Of a stretch of 64,000 bases of DNA, positions 35,976 through 44,273 are shown in pieces. The notes below the pieces were generated by a model. The model had not been told where the DNA came from. It was given only the letters and a program-made list of their open reading frames with translations, and did not search any database. The position numbers were made by a program, and so were the translations under genes. Origin of the DNA: Flavobacteriales bacterium. Its GTDB lineage: Bacteria; Bacteroidota; Bacteroidia; Flavobacteriales_F; PHOS-HE28. The DNA lies in assembly GCA_016710685.1 (NCBI GenBank), contig JADJVC010000001.1, positions 1 through 64,000 on the forward strand, in the 5' to 3' direction. Position 1 is the first letter of the stretch; every line of letters begins with the position of its first letter.

Positions 35976-36685
35976 GCGGGCAAAGATTTAGGGGAGATCA
36001 CCATGATGTTGGCATCGTAGGTCACGATGCCCAGCATGATGCTATTAATGAGTCGACCAACATGCACCTCGTAAATCCTGCCCGTTGCCAACGGATTGTC
36101 GTGGTAGGGGTCCGCAACGCGCACTTTTTTGTTCTTCATACCCGTAAGCACCACGAAGTGCCCCATTGGTTTTCCTCGCAGGTCGTGGTAAAGGCTTTTG
36201 CCCTTTGTGTTGGTGTATTCGCGCTTGCTGCGGTAGAGGTAGGTTGCGCTAAGGCCAGCCAGCACGGGCAAACCCAGGTCGAAGTACCCTTGCAGCAGCG
36301 AAGGGGTGGGGTCGTCGAAGCTGATGATACCGCCTTCCTTGATGAAGTGAGCATAAGCCAAGCAGGCGGCGCCCAATTTTTTACTGTCTTTGATCCGCGT
36401 TTGTGCCACCAATTTTTTGCGGATCTCCGCCATGGGCAACCCATCCCACGAAGGATCAAAAACTTTGAGATTATAACTATGCAGCCGCACGTGGTAACCA
36501 CGTTGCAATGCATGGATGCCCAACAAGACCTCCAGCGTGCCACCTTCGGCCATGTGGTGGACTTCCTTAATGGCCTTTTCCAAGCTCAACTTGTCGCCGA
36601 AATGGCGGTATACGGCGTGCAGGGCGGTGGCACCGCAGGTGTCATCATCGGGCTGGGCCTCGATGTGAAATTCGTTCGCGATCAT
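35972..36685 (-). CDS. C39-like cysteine peptidase of the amidoligase operon
   Basis: A 237-residue cytosolic papain-fold protein of the peptidase C39-like family. The nucleophile lies in QPDDDTCGATALHAVYRHFG (Cys near residue 15), the His in KPMGHFVVLTGMKNKK and the Asp in VRVADPYHDNPLA, giving a complete Cys-His-Asp triad. It lacks a transporter domain and a signal peptide. First gene of the leftward operon; the start at ATG 36685 (MIANEFHIEAQ) is preferred over a TTG six codons upstream. By position it may cleave, transfer or mature a peptide made by the two ligases. Target unknown. Confidence 0.83.
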   Translation of the reverse strand: MIANEFHIEAQPDDDTCGATALHAVYRHFGDKLSLEKAIKEVHHMAEGGTLEVLLGIHALQRGYHVRLHSYNLKVFDPSWDGLPMAEIRKKLVAQTRIKDSKKLGAACLAYAHFIKEGGIISFDDPTPSLLQGYFDLGLPVLAGLSATYLYRSKREYTNTKGKSLYHDLRGKPMGHFVVLTGMKNKKVRVADPYHDNPLATGRIYEVHVGRLINSIMLGIVTYDANIMVISPKSLPA

Positions 36686-36862
36686 TCCGTTTTCCCGTTC
36701 CAATGATCACGATTTGCATGTTCCGGAACGCAGCAAAGTTCAGCAACGGCGTGTCATCCGGCCGAGGCATCGGACGTATGCATGCACAGCGCGATGTTCA
36801 CAGTGGAAAGCGATGTGGGAAGGAGCAGGCGTGATGCAATGCCGCAAATGCCGCGATCAATC

Positions 36863-37465
36863 CTACGCGTCGCGCAACCGCTTGGGTTCTTCTTCCCGCG
36901 TAATGCCGTCGCGGATCAGTTCCAGCGCCTTGGCGATGCGGTGCTTGCGCGTTTCCTCTTTCCTGCCGTCGTTCACCCAGTCCAGGTATTCATTGCGTGT
37001 ATCCTTCGGAAAGCTCTCCCAATTGGCCCAGGCCATCGGGTCCTTCCGCAACACGGCTTCCAAGCCTATCGGCTCGTGTCCTTTCTTTTTCGCGTCCTCG
37101 TCGGCCAGCTTGGAATTGCACACCAGGGCTTTCTTCAACAAGTCGACCACAGCGGATTCCGGCAATTTGTCCGTCTCCCGGAATTTTGCGACCCGGACGC
37201 ATTTTCCTCCCGTAGCCGGTTCAAATTCCAGCTTCCCCGGTTTCAATTGGTCCCCTTTTGGGAAGCAAAGGCTTACTGAGGTTTTGGACGTGGCGAAATG
37301 TACCACGGGCAAGCCGTCCTGGTCGAAACTGGGCGCGCCGCTCCGCCAGCTCTCTTGCACGTTGTCGCAGGTGGCATGCACCAATTGGCGTAACCGCACC
37401 AGCACTTTCCGTTGCCAAGCCGGGTGCTCTGCGATGTAGAGATTGATCTGTTCAGGAACCAACAT
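36863..37465 (-). CDS. YdeI/OmpD-associated and DUF1801-like protein
   Basis: A 200-residue cytosolic protein. The first half (INLYIAEHPAWQRKVLVRLR, then SWRSGAPSFDQDG) resembles the DUF1801 fold. The C-terminal third (WANWESFPKDTRNEYLDWVN, GRKEETRKHRIAKALELI) is the YdeI/OmpD-associated signature seen in bacteriocin-protection proteins. Function not established. It is separated by 178 bases from the C39-like start and is probably not in that operon, though same strand. Confidence 0.8.
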   Translation of the reverse strand: MLVPEQINLYIAEHPAWQRKVLVRLRQLVHATCDNVQESWRSGAPSFDQDGLPVVHFATSKTSVSLCFPKGDQLKPGKLEFEPATGGKCVRVAKFRETDKLPESAVVDLLKKALVCNSKLADEDAKKKGHEPIGLEAVLRKDPMAWANWESFPKDTRNEYLDWVNDGRKEETRKHRIAKALELIRDGITREEEPKRLRDA

Positions 37466-37491
37466 GGGGGAGCTTTTTTAGGGGTGCCGGA

Positions 37492-39102
37492 TCAACGGCG
37501 GTTTTCACCACTGAGTTCGATCACGATGGGAAAGGTACGGTCCTTCCGGAAATCAGGTGCACCGTTGGTACCCACTGACCCATCGCCCATTGGCCAAATG
37601 GCGTCCGCATCGAAGTAGCCCTGCTTGAAGCCTTCCTTCAACACGGTCTTTTCCTTGTAACCACCGTCGGCTTTGAATTCCAGCATCAAAGCATCTTTCG
37701 GCTTGTCCACCGGTTCAATGGCCAACTTCTTCTTCCGCAGTTCCGTGTTTCCCTCGGCATCATTGAAGTATACGAAGAGTACGTCGTTTTTCACTAGGGA
37801 GAAGGCCTTGCCCGGCCCGTCATTAGTGAAACTCATTTCGCGCGGCACTTGCGTGTACCACTTCATGGCCCCGTCCTTGCCCAGTTCCATTATGTGAATG
37901 GCACCGGTCACCCACTCTGTCTTCTCTATTTTCTTGCCGCTCAAGTCGCTCACGGTATGCGATTCCACACCCGATTTATCTGCCAGTACATAGAGCCCGC
38001 CGTCCGCTTTGGGCCAGGTCTGCATCAGGTGCATGTTGTTCTGCAAGCGCTCCACTTTTTTCACCTCGCGCATTACGAACGGGGTGGTCTCCGCCTTGGA
38101 CCATTTCATGGTAGCGGTGTCCAGCGCACTCTGGAAAATGCCGATGGATTCATCACGGTTGGCATCCGTTGTGGTGTACGTTCCGGAGCAAACGATGCGC
38201 CCATCAGGCATCAGCGAGAATGTGGTTTCCTGTGGCCATACTTTTTCACCCAGGTCCAGCTTGGCTTCTTGCTGGCCTGCGCTATCCAAGCGATATAAGC
38301 TGAATGTATAACCGATCACACCCTTGGTCTTCGGCGCTGCATCGGTAACGTTCCTCACCAAATACCAAGCAGCACCAACCTTGTCCACGGCCACGTTGAC
38401 AACATCAGAACGCACGGACCCGGAAGCAGTTGAGAGGGTGTTCGTCCATTTTGGCTGCATCTTCCCATCCACCATCACGCCTACAACGGGACAGCCCGCA
38501 GTTCGCACGGTGCCCGCAGGCGTAAGACCGATCAACATGTGCTTGCCGTCCGCAGCGATGGTGGTGGTGAAGCCAACGGCCATGCCGGGCTTGAAGTAGT
38601 CCGTTCCCTTGCCGAAGCGGTCGTAGGGTATTTCCGTGATCAATGCAGCAGCCTTGCCTGTGAGGCTGCGAGGGCTCAGCACTTGGTCCAGCAGCAACAG
38701 TTTACCGTTCGGTGCATCGGGCTTGGACAGAATTACATGGAAGTTCTTCCCGAAGGTCTCTATGGTCTCCATGGCCAAAGGTCCGATGCCCCAAACGAAT
38801 TTCGGCTTGTCGTGCTTGATCGCGTTTAGTTTGTCGGAGCCGTAGACATACAGGTTCCAATCCATGTCGGCATCGGAAAGACCGCCTAAAACCGTGGTTC
38901 CGTTCTTGGTCTTCAGCGCCACAAAACTGCCCTCGTCGCCGTAAACCATTTTGGCTATCCCTGTGCCACGGTCGGGTTCCGCCTCTAAATCGGCCTTCAC
39001 TTTTACGCGGACGCCGCTGCTTTGTGCTTGCGCGAATACGAGACCGATGGCTGCTGCTGAAAACAGGGCGGGACGGAGCAATTGCCGGGTGGATCGGAAC
39101 AT
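37492..39102 (-). CDS. Secreted protein of unknown function, repeat-rich beta fold
   Basis: A 536-residue exported protein, start ATG 39102 (MFRSTRQLLRPALFSAAAIG) with a signal peptide ending near AQAQS. The body has repeated segments of the form short strand, Gly-Lys-Asp turn, strand (HVILSKPDAPNGKLLLLDQV, KHMLIGLTPAGTV, TTFSLMPDGRIVCSGTYTTT, GGLYVLADKSG), which suggests a beta-propeller. No T9SS sorting domain or catalytic motif is visible. A TACATTCG element upstream on the same strand, about 25 bases from the ATG, may be its -7 box. Family not recognised. Confidence 0.7.
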   Translation of the reverse strand: MFRSTRQLLRPALFSAAAIGLVFAQAQSSGVRVKVKADLEAEPDRGTGIAKMVYGDEGSFVALKTKNGTTVLGGLSDADMDWNLYVYGSDKLNAIKHDKPKFVWGIGPLAMETIETFGKNFHVILSKPDAPNGKLLLLDQVLSPRSLTGKAAALITEIPYDRFGKGTDYFKPGMAVGFTTTIAADGKHMLIGLTPAGTVRTAGCPVVGVMVDGKMQPKWTNTLSTASGSVRSDVVNVAVDKVGAAWYLVRNVTDAAPKTKGVIGYTFSLYRLDSAGQQEAKLDLGEKVWPQETTFSLMPDGRIVCSGTYTTTDANRDESIGIFQSALDTATMKWSKAETTPFVMREVKKVERLQNNMHLMQTWPKADGGLYVLADKSGVESHTVSDLSGKKIEKTEWVTGAIHIMELGKDGAMKWYTQVPREMSFTNDGPGKAFSLVKNDVLFVYFNDAEGNTELRKKKLAIEPVDKPKDALMLEFKADGGYKEKTVLKEGFKQGYFDADAIWPMGDGSVGTNGAPDFRKDRTFPIVIELSGENRR

Positions 39103-39150
39103 GCTTGAGCTTTTAGGGGCGGCGAATGTAGCCAAGTTAATAAAATGGGT

Positions 39151-40356
39151 TCAGGCACGCTCTATCACGGTGGCGTACCCTTGACCCACACCAATGCACA
39201 TGGTGCAAAGGGCATACCGTTTCTGCGTGCGATGTAATTCGAGCGCTGCCGCTTGCAACAAACGGGCACCGCTCATACCCAAGGGATGGCCCAGCGCGAT
39301 GGCACCGCCGTTCGGATTCAACCGTGGATCGTTGTCGGCAATGCCCCAAGTGCGGGTGCAAGCCAAAGCTTGGGCGGCAAAAGCTTCGTTCAGCTCGATC
39401 ACATCCATTTGCTCCAGCTTCAGCCCGGCACGCTTCAACGCGATGGCGCTCGCATGCACAGGCCCAATGCCCATGATGCGCGGCTCCACGCCCGCAACGC
39501 CGCTGGAAACGATCCGTGCCAAGGGCATCATTCTGTTCGCTTTCATGCCTGCTTCACTGGCGATCAGCATGGCCGCGGCACCATCATTCAAACCGCTGGA
39601 ATTGCCTGCAGTAACGCTGCCGTTTTTACGGAACGCGGGCCGTAACCCAGCGAGCACGGCCATCGTGGTGTCGGGCTTAATAAATTCGTCTTTGTCGAAG
39701 ATGATCGGGTCCATTTTGCGCTGCAGAATATGCACCGGGGCGATTTCCCGGCCCAAGCGGCCTTCGCGTTGTGCCGCAGCCGCCTTTTGCTGGCTCCAAA
39801 TTGCGAATTTGTCTTGATCTTCCCGGGTGATGGTTTGAGTTTCCAGCAGATTTTCAGCTGTTTCGCCCATGCCTTCGGTGCCGAATTTTTCCTGCATCAT
39901 GGGGTTCACAAACCGCCAGCCAAAGGTGCTGTCGAACAATTCCGCATCGCGCCCAAAAGGCTTGCTGGCCTTGCTCATTACCCATGGACTGCGCGTCATT
40001 TGCTCCACCCCGCCGGTTATGAAAACGTCGCCTGCGTTTGCTGCGATGGCATGTGCCGCGTGTATCGCCGCGCTCATGCCCGAAGCACACAGCCGGTTCA
40101 CCGTTTCCCCCGGTACGCTCACGGGAAGCCCAGCCAGCAAGGCCGCCATCCGCGCTACGTTCCGGTTGTCTTCGCCAGCTTGGCCTGCACAGCCCAGCAC
40201 TACGTCGTCAATAGCTGCAAGGTCCAGGTCCGGGTGCCGCCCTACCAACGAGCGGATCACATGCGCGGCCAGATCATCCGCGCGAACAGGGGAGAGGCCG
40301 CCGCCCAAAACGCCGATCGGCGTGCGGATGGCATCCACGATGTATGCTTCCTTCAT
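39151..40356 (-). CDS. Thiolase, 3-oxoadipyl-CoA thiolase-like (PaaJ/PcaF)
   Basis: A 401-residue thiolase. Catalytic Cys90 is in VNRLCASGMSAA, with VIELNEAFAAQAL, GAIALGHPLGMSGAR and CTMCIGVGQGYATVIE giving the other active-site loops. GGGLSPVRADDLAAHVIRSL and RDAELFDSTFGWRFVNPMM are characteristic of beta-ketoadipyl-CoA thiolases of phenylacetate and aromatic degradation. The divergent PaaI thioesterase supports that pathway. The rest of the paa genes are not in the window. I start at ATG 40356 (MKEAYIVDAIRTPIG), preceded by ACTTTGCACC. Confidence 0.88.
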   Translation of the reverse strand: MKEAYIVDAIRTPIGVLGGGLSPVRADDLAAHVIRSLVGRHPDLDLAAIDDVVLGCAGQAGEDNRNVARMAALLAGLPVSVPGETVNRLCASGMSAAIHAAHAIAANAGDVFITGGVEQMTRSPWVMSKASKPFGRDAELFDSTFGWRFVNPMMQEKFGTEGMGETAENLLETQTITREDQDKFAIWSQQKAAAAQREGRLGREIAPVHILQRKMDPIIFDKDEFIKPDTTMAVLAGLRPAFRKNGSVTAGNSSGLNDGAAAMLIASEAGMKANRMMPLARIVSSGVAGVEPRIMGIGPVHASAIALKRAGLKLEQMDVIELNEAFAAQALACTRTWGIADNDPRLNPNGGAIALGHPLGMSGARLLQAAALELHRTQKRYALCTMCIGVGQGYATVIERA

Positions 40357-40419
40357 GGTGCAAAGTTCGGGTTTGGCCCGCAAGTGATGTAAACGGGCGT
40401 TGGCGCTACTTTCGCACGA

Positions 40420-40851
40420 ATGGAAAACGCCAAGGAAATAGCCACCAACGTGGTGGCGCGTATGATGCGCGACGATCGCATGAGCCAATGGCTGGGCATC
40501 GAAATTCTAAAGGTTGAACCCGGCTCATGCACCATCCGCATGGTAGTTCGCGAGGAAATGAACAACGGCTTCGGAATTACCCACGGCGGAATTACCTATT
40601 GCGTGGCCGACAGCGCATTGGCCTTCGCTTCCAATTCGCATGGCAGCCATGCTGTTTCCATCGAAACCTCGATCTCGCACGTGAAGCCCGTACGCGCTGG
40701 AGATGTGCTTACCGCCAGCGCCACGGAGCAAAGCCGCAGCAGTCGCATTGCGGTTTACCAAATTCCCGTGGTGAATCAAGAGCATGTTACTGTGGCCTTG
40801 TTCAGAGGCACCGTTTTTCGCACGGGTAAAGAATGGGAATTGGGTGATTAG
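40420..40851 (+). CDS. paaI: PaaI-type hotdog-fold thioesterase
   Basis: A 143-residue acyl-CoA thioesterase of the hotdog superfamily. WLGIEILKVEPGSCTIRMVV, the active-site segment NGFGITHGGITYCVADSALA and VSIETSISHVKPVRAGDVL match PaaI, which hydrolyses ring-hydroxylated phenylacetyl-CoA as a safety valve in phenylacetate catabolism. It is divergent from the PaaJ-like thiolase with 63 bases between starts, so the two may share regulation. TACTTTCG ends six bases before the ATG. Confidence 0.88.
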   Translation: MENAKEIATNVVARMMRDDRMSQWLGIEILKVEPGSCTIRMVVREEMNNGFGITHGGITYCVADSALAFASNSHGSHAVSIETSISHVKPVRAGDVLTASATEQSRSSRIAVYQIPVVNQEHVTVALFRGTVFRTGKEWELGD

Positions 40852-40968
40852 CGGATCACTGGTGTCCGGGGAATATTAAAACGACGGCGAGAAATAGTCA
40901 TCCTGATTGAATGAATGGCAACAATTCCAACAGGGGGCTCGCTTTTTCCCATAGGAATGAAACACCGG

Positions 40969-41076
40969 CTTCGACCCCTCCGGGGTCGAAGACCTCCCCA
41001 TCCGTTAATGCTAAATGCTGAGACCCCTTCGGGGTCCAAAGCCAACAGCAACAGGACTTTTGACCCCGAAGGGGTC
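40969..41076. repeat. Cluster of three GACCCC(TTC/GAA)GGGGTC hairpins
   Basis: Perfect palindrome-like hairpins lie at 40969-40991 (CTTCGACCCC/GGGGTCGAAG), 41022-41036 (GACCCCTTCGGGGTC) and 41062-41076 (GACCCCGAAGGGGTC, opposite orientation). They fill the 300-base gap between paaI and the PIN toxin. They are REP-like; spacing is uneven. Confidence 0.85.
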
Positions 41077-41151
41077 GCAGCCCATGTTTGCCGATTTACC
41101 CCGAACAACAGTGTTTAGCCGATAGTCGCAACAGGCGAATCCATCAGCTAT

Positions 41152-41616
41152 TCAAAACCGAGCAGTTCTCTTCGCCCTTCGCCCCGGCTTGTTCAAAGGC
41201 AACACATGCTGAATGAGGAAATCCTCAGCGTTCAACACCTCGATGTCACCGAAGTGAAAATCGTGCTTGTCGTACGTAACGATGCACGTACAGTCCATTT
41301 TCTCGGCGGAATAGTATTCCAAACCGTCCTCAAAGTCATCAATTTTTTTGTTGGCCACGGTCTTCGTTACACATTCCTGATCCACGGTGGTCACTTTCAG
41401 TTTTTCAGCCAAAAGGGCCATTTTCTCTTTGGTAAGCCTTGCGCCACTCTTTTTCTTCGAAAAGTGTGCGCCGATCGTCAAACAAAGTGCTGATGTGTAC
41501 ACCTCGAAACGCCGGTCATCGCATAAGCTGAGCACCCGAGCACAGAATGGATATTTGGGATATTCGTTGCAAAGCACTGAGACCAGGATGTTTGCATCCA
41601 GAAAAATGCGCTGCAT
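41152..41616 (-). CDS. PIN-domain toxin (RNase) of a type II toxin-antitoxin pair
   Basis: A 154-residue PIN protein, likely a Mg-dependent ribonuclease. It begins MQRIFLDANILVSVLCNEYP with the first acidic residue in LDANIL. Further acidic positions are in IDDFEDGLEYYSA and CTCIVTYDKHDFHF, consistent with the PIN quartet. Its start overlaps the antitoxin stop by one base (TAATG), the usual coupling. It has a basic tail (GRRAKRTARF). No homologous pair is elsewhere in the window. Confidence 0.85.
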   Translation of the reverse strand: MQRIFLDANILVSVLCNEYPKYPFCARVLSLCDDRRFEVYTSALCLTIGAHFSKKKSGARLTKEKMALLAEKLKVTTVDQECVTKTVANKKIDDFEDGLEYYSAEKMDCTCIVTYDKHDFHFGDIEVLNAEDFLIQHVLPLNKPGRRAKRTARF

Positions 41617-41873
41617 TAACCGCGGCTGTCCAGGTAGTCCTTTTTGACAGACTTGCGGCGGCTGTTTTTGCGGATGTATTCCACTTTGCCTTCGCTAACG
41701 GAACTGAGCCAATCGGAAACGGGCAGGTCGTCTAAGCTGCGGTAGGTTGCGTTGCCCACTTTGCTAAGCAAGAATTCGGTGAGCCGCGACAGGCTGATGT
41801 TTTGCTCGGCGGCAAAACGCTTGGCCTTGGCGATGACGTCTTTGTTGAAGCTCATTGTGATCTTGGCGTCCAT
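41616..41873 (-). CDS. Antitoxin of the PIN module (DUF6364-like)
   Basis: An 85-residue protein, MDAKITMSFNKDVIAKAKRF followed by AAEQNISLSRLTEFLLSKV, a short ribbon-helix-helix-like N-terminus as in DUF6364 antitoxins, and a C-terminal part (SLDDLPVSDWLSSVSEGKVE) that should neutralise the toxin. It is first in a two-gene operon and probably represses its own promoter. Confidence 0.82.
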   Translation of the reverse strand: MDAKITMSFNKDVIAKAKRFAAEQNISLSRLTEFLLSKVGNATYRSLDDLPVSDWLSSVSEGKVEYIRKNSRRKSVKKDYLDSRG

Positions 41874-41893
41874 TGTTCCTATTCTTTACACAG

Positions 41894-41901
41894 CAAAAAT
41901 A
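41894..41901 (-). promoter_or_regulatory. -7 element TATTTTTG for the toxin-antitoxin operon
   Basis: The - strand reads TATTTTTG, fitting TAnnTTTG, 20 bases before the antitoxin ATG. The expected TTG 19 bases further up is only CGA, so the -33 part is poor. The AT-rich stretch up to 41940 is unusual for this window. Confidence 0.4.
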
Positions 41902-41967
41902 TAAACTTTATACGTAGTAATCGAGCACTAGCAACAAAAAAAAATCCAGAATGCTCCATTCTCCGCG

Positions 41968-42477
41968 TCAAAACAGGTCTTTCGCCAACGCGCCTTCGTG
42001 CTCCAACAACCACTTCTTTCGCCAAATCCCGCCCGCATATCCGGTCAACAGGCCGCTGGAGCCCACCACACGATGACATGGCACAAGGATCAACAGCGGG
42101 TTCACCGCACAGGCCGCACCCGTGGACCGGGCCGCTCCGCCGATGTCTTTCGCGAGATCGGCGTACGTGGCCAAGCTGCCGTAGGGAATCTTGCCCAAGC
42201 GCGTCCACACTTTTCGCCGGTAGGCCGAGCCGACCTGGTACAACGGCAAGTCGAATTTTTTCCGCCGCTCCGCGAAATAAGCTTTCAGCTGAGTAACGGC
42301 CTCGGTAAGGACCTTTGGCGCGCGGGCATGCCGACCGCGCCCCGGATTGCTGAACGAGACGCGAGTGATGCTCTCACCGTCGGATTCCACCCACAGTTTG
42401 CCGATGGGCGTAACTAGCGAGGCCACATACTGCGGGCCGAACAGTTCCGGCTCTTTCGGGTTGCGTAATTTCCCCAT
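41968..42477 (-). CDS. ogt: Methylated-DNA-[protein]-cysteine S-methyltransferase
   Basis: A 169-residue suicide repair enzyme that removes alkyl groups from O6-alkylguanine. The acceptor motif is LILVPCHRVVGSSGLLTGYA; KIPYGSLATYADLAKDIGG is the DNA-binding helix with the Tyr and Arg finger region (RSTGAACAVNP). The N-terminal domain is short, as in Ogt. A divergent DUF2461 gene starts 34 bases away. Confidence 0.93.
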   Translation of the reverse strand: MGKLRNPKEPELFGPQYVASLVTPIGKLWVESDGESITRVSFSNPGRGRHARAPKVLTEAVTQLKAYFAERRKKFDLPLYQVGSAYRRKVWTRLGKIPYGSLATYADLAKDIGGAARSTGAACAVNPLLILVPCHRVVGSSGLLTGYAGGIWRKKWLLEHEGALAKDLF

Positions 42478-42511
42478 TGTCGAAGGGTATCTTGGGCCAA
42501 ATTACGAACGC

Positions 42512-43168
42512 ATGGCCTGGTTCACAGCAGATTTCAACCGCTTCTTCAAGGAACTCGCAGCGAACAACAATAAAGATTGGTTCGATGCCAACAGAACCCG
42601 CTACTTCAAAAGCGTGAAAGAGCCGTTCGAGGCGTTTACCGGCGAAGTGATTCAGCGTGTAGCCAAAATTGATCCCAAAGTGAAAATTGAGCCGAAAGAG
42701 GCCATTTTTCGCATTAACCGCGATGTGCGCTTCAGCAAGGATAAAGCGCCTTACAAACTGAACCGCTCAGCATTGATCGCCGTGGGCGGACGTAAGGACA
42801 TGCAATCCCCTGGCATCTACTACGAACTGGGGCCTGAAGCCGTGCGCATCTATGGCGGTGCCTACATGCCGGACAAAGAGTTGCTGCTCCGGATCCGGAC
42901 GCGCATCGCGAAAAACCCGGCCAAATTCAAGACGCTGTGTGCCGACAAGGACTTCGTGAAATACTTCGGTGCCATGCAAGGGGAGAAGAACAAGCTGCTG
43001 CCGCCGGAATTCAAAGCAGCCGCCGTTAAGGAGCCATTGCTCTTCAACAAACAGTTTTATTACGGTGCCGAGCTGCCCGCAAAAGCCGTGGTGGACCCGA
43101 AACTGCCAGAGGTCTTCATCGCGCATTTCAAGGCTATGGCCGACATGAGCAAGTTTCTGCTGGAGTAA
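42512..43168 (+). CDS. DUF2461 family protein
   Basis: A 218-residue protein of the DUF2461 (TIGR02453) family, function unknown. It begins MAWFTADFNRFFKELAANNN followed by KDWFDANRTRY, then RINRDVRFSKDKAPYKLNRS, IYYELGPEAVRIYGGAYMPD and LRIRTRIAKNPAKFKTL, all conserved family blocks. I use ATG 42512; upstream in-frame codons overlap the divergent ogt gene. Confidence 0.92.
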   Translation: MAWFTADFNRFFKELAANNNKDWFDANRTRYFKSVKEPFEAFTGEVIQRVAKIDPKVKIEPKEAIFRINRDVRFSKDKAPYKLNRSALIAVGGRKDMQSPGIYYELGPEAVRIYGGAYMPDKELLLRIRTRIAKNPAKFKTLCADKDFVKYFGAMQGEKNKLLPPEFKAAAVKEPLLFNKQFYYGAELPAKAVVDPKLPEVFIAHFKAMADMSKFLLE

Positions 43169-43177
43169 GTGAGCAGA

Positions 43178-43639
43178 TCACGCCACGGATAGCAACTTCA
43201 CCTTGCGCCCGTTGAACTTCCCACTGCCCGTCGGAGCGATCCCTTTCAGGAATTCAACGATGGGGGCTTGCATTGAAATCGCCATCACCGTGGTGCCTTC
43301 AACGTCCAGTTTTCCCGCTGCGGCGCTGATGTAATAGGTGCCTTGGTCGGTGGACACCAGAGAGCCGGGCACGATTGCCGTGCAGCGCTGCGACGGGTCG
43401 ATGCGCTGCAACACATGCTCCATTTCCCGCAAATTCCCCAGCGCTACGGCCTGCTTTTCAAGTTCTAACTGTGCCATGGCACGTGCCGTTTCGTGCTTGT
43501 CACCGGCGCTGCTCTTGGTATCGGCCGTGCTGGACTCGCGCGCTTGCTCCATGCCGGCCACGGCTTGCTCGATCCGCTCTTGCAAGGTGCTCACGCACGC
43601 ATCATGCACGGCCTGCTTCAGACTGAATAGATTGTTCAT
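43178..43639 (-). CDS. GreA/GreB-like C-terminal domain protein
   Basis: A 153-residue protein with an N-terminal coiled coil (ACVSTLQERIEQAVAGMEQA, then DKHETARAMAQLELEKQAVA) and a small beta domain (AIVPGSLVSTDQGTYYISAA, GIAPTGSGKFNGRKVKLLSV). The layout is that of a GreA-like transcript-cleavage factor, but the acidic tip residues cannot be assigned. Such proteins are often mislabelled as 3-oxoacyl-ACP synthase in Bacteroidota. It follows the RimB-like gene by seven bases. Confidence 0.7.
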   Translation of the reverse strand: MNNLFSLKQAVHDACVSTLQERIEQAVAGMEQARESSTADTKSSAGDKHETARAMAQLELEKQAVALGNLREMEHVLQRIDPSQRCTAIVPGSLVSTDQGTYYISAAAGKLDVEGTTVMAISMQAPIVEFLKGIAPTGSGKFNGRKVKLLSVA

Positions 43640-43646
43640 GCCAAGA

Positions 43647-44063
43647 TCAACCAAGGATGTTTTTCCGCGCAACGTCAACCACAAAACGCCCTTGAAGGAA
43701 CTTGCGGCCTAACAGCACTTGGTACTTCATGTCGCTGCGGTCGAACAGCGTGAATTGGGTCCTCACGGTATGTGCATTCAGCTTCACCCTGGTAGTGATC
43801 AAATAGCGCTCGGTGCGATGCCCCGTGCTGCTTTTTACCGTTACCAAACGGAATTCATGGAAGACCACTTTGGTGCGCTTGCGGCCCATAGCGAAGGTGA
43901 CCACTAGTTCCTCCTTCACATCCAATTCTCGCAATTCCCGTTTCTGGTAATGCAGCGCGCTGCGGAAGGCACCCGTGTCCAGCTTGGCATGCACCCGCGC
44001 GACGCCCAACCTGGGCAAGGCAATGTATTCCAACCGACCGATGGTGACCTTGGCCTTTGCCAT
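43647..44063 (-). CDS. RimK-associated retropepsin-like protease (RimB/Zn_protease family, PF05618)
   Basis: A 138-residue single-domain aspartic protease-like protein. It begins MAKAKVTIGRLEYIALPRLG and has AKLDTGAFRSALHYQKREL, a DTGA active-site loop as in RimB-type retropepsins, followed by VVFHEFRLVTVKSSTG and YQVLLGRKFLQGRFVVDVAR. Members cooperate with RimK ATP-grasp ligases, trimming glutamate tails or processing ligase products. The RLAN-RimK of this window lies 7.7 kb away, so a link is inferred, not shown. It forms a two-gene operon with the GreA-like gene. Confidence 0.85.
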   Translation of the reverse strand: MAKAKVTIGRLEYIALPRLGVARVHAKLDTGAFRSALHYQKRELRELDVKEELVVTFAMGRKRTKVVFHEFRLVTVKSSTGHRTERYLITTRVKLNAHTVRTQFTLFDRSDMKYQVLLGRKFLQGRFVVDVARKNILG

Positions 44064-44273
44064 GCTGCGAAGGTGCGCAGAACGTGGACAACGCGGCCAT
44101 CACTGCGCAGCCTTGTTTCACGCATGGGGTGTTGAAACCCGTTTAGCTACTTGCAGGAAGAATTCCTTGAACTCTGTGTTTCCTGTAGAAGTCTTCGTAG
44201 AGTGAACATCAAAACCCCGTGGCGTTCTCTGTGGCTCTGTGCCTCTGTGGTGTAAAACCTCAAAACCTCCGGC

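Noticed and set aside
40969..41076. A CRISPR array
   Set aside because: The hairpin units are unevenly spaced, in mixed orientation, and there are no cas genes or equal-length spacers. No CRISPR array is seen anywhere in the window.
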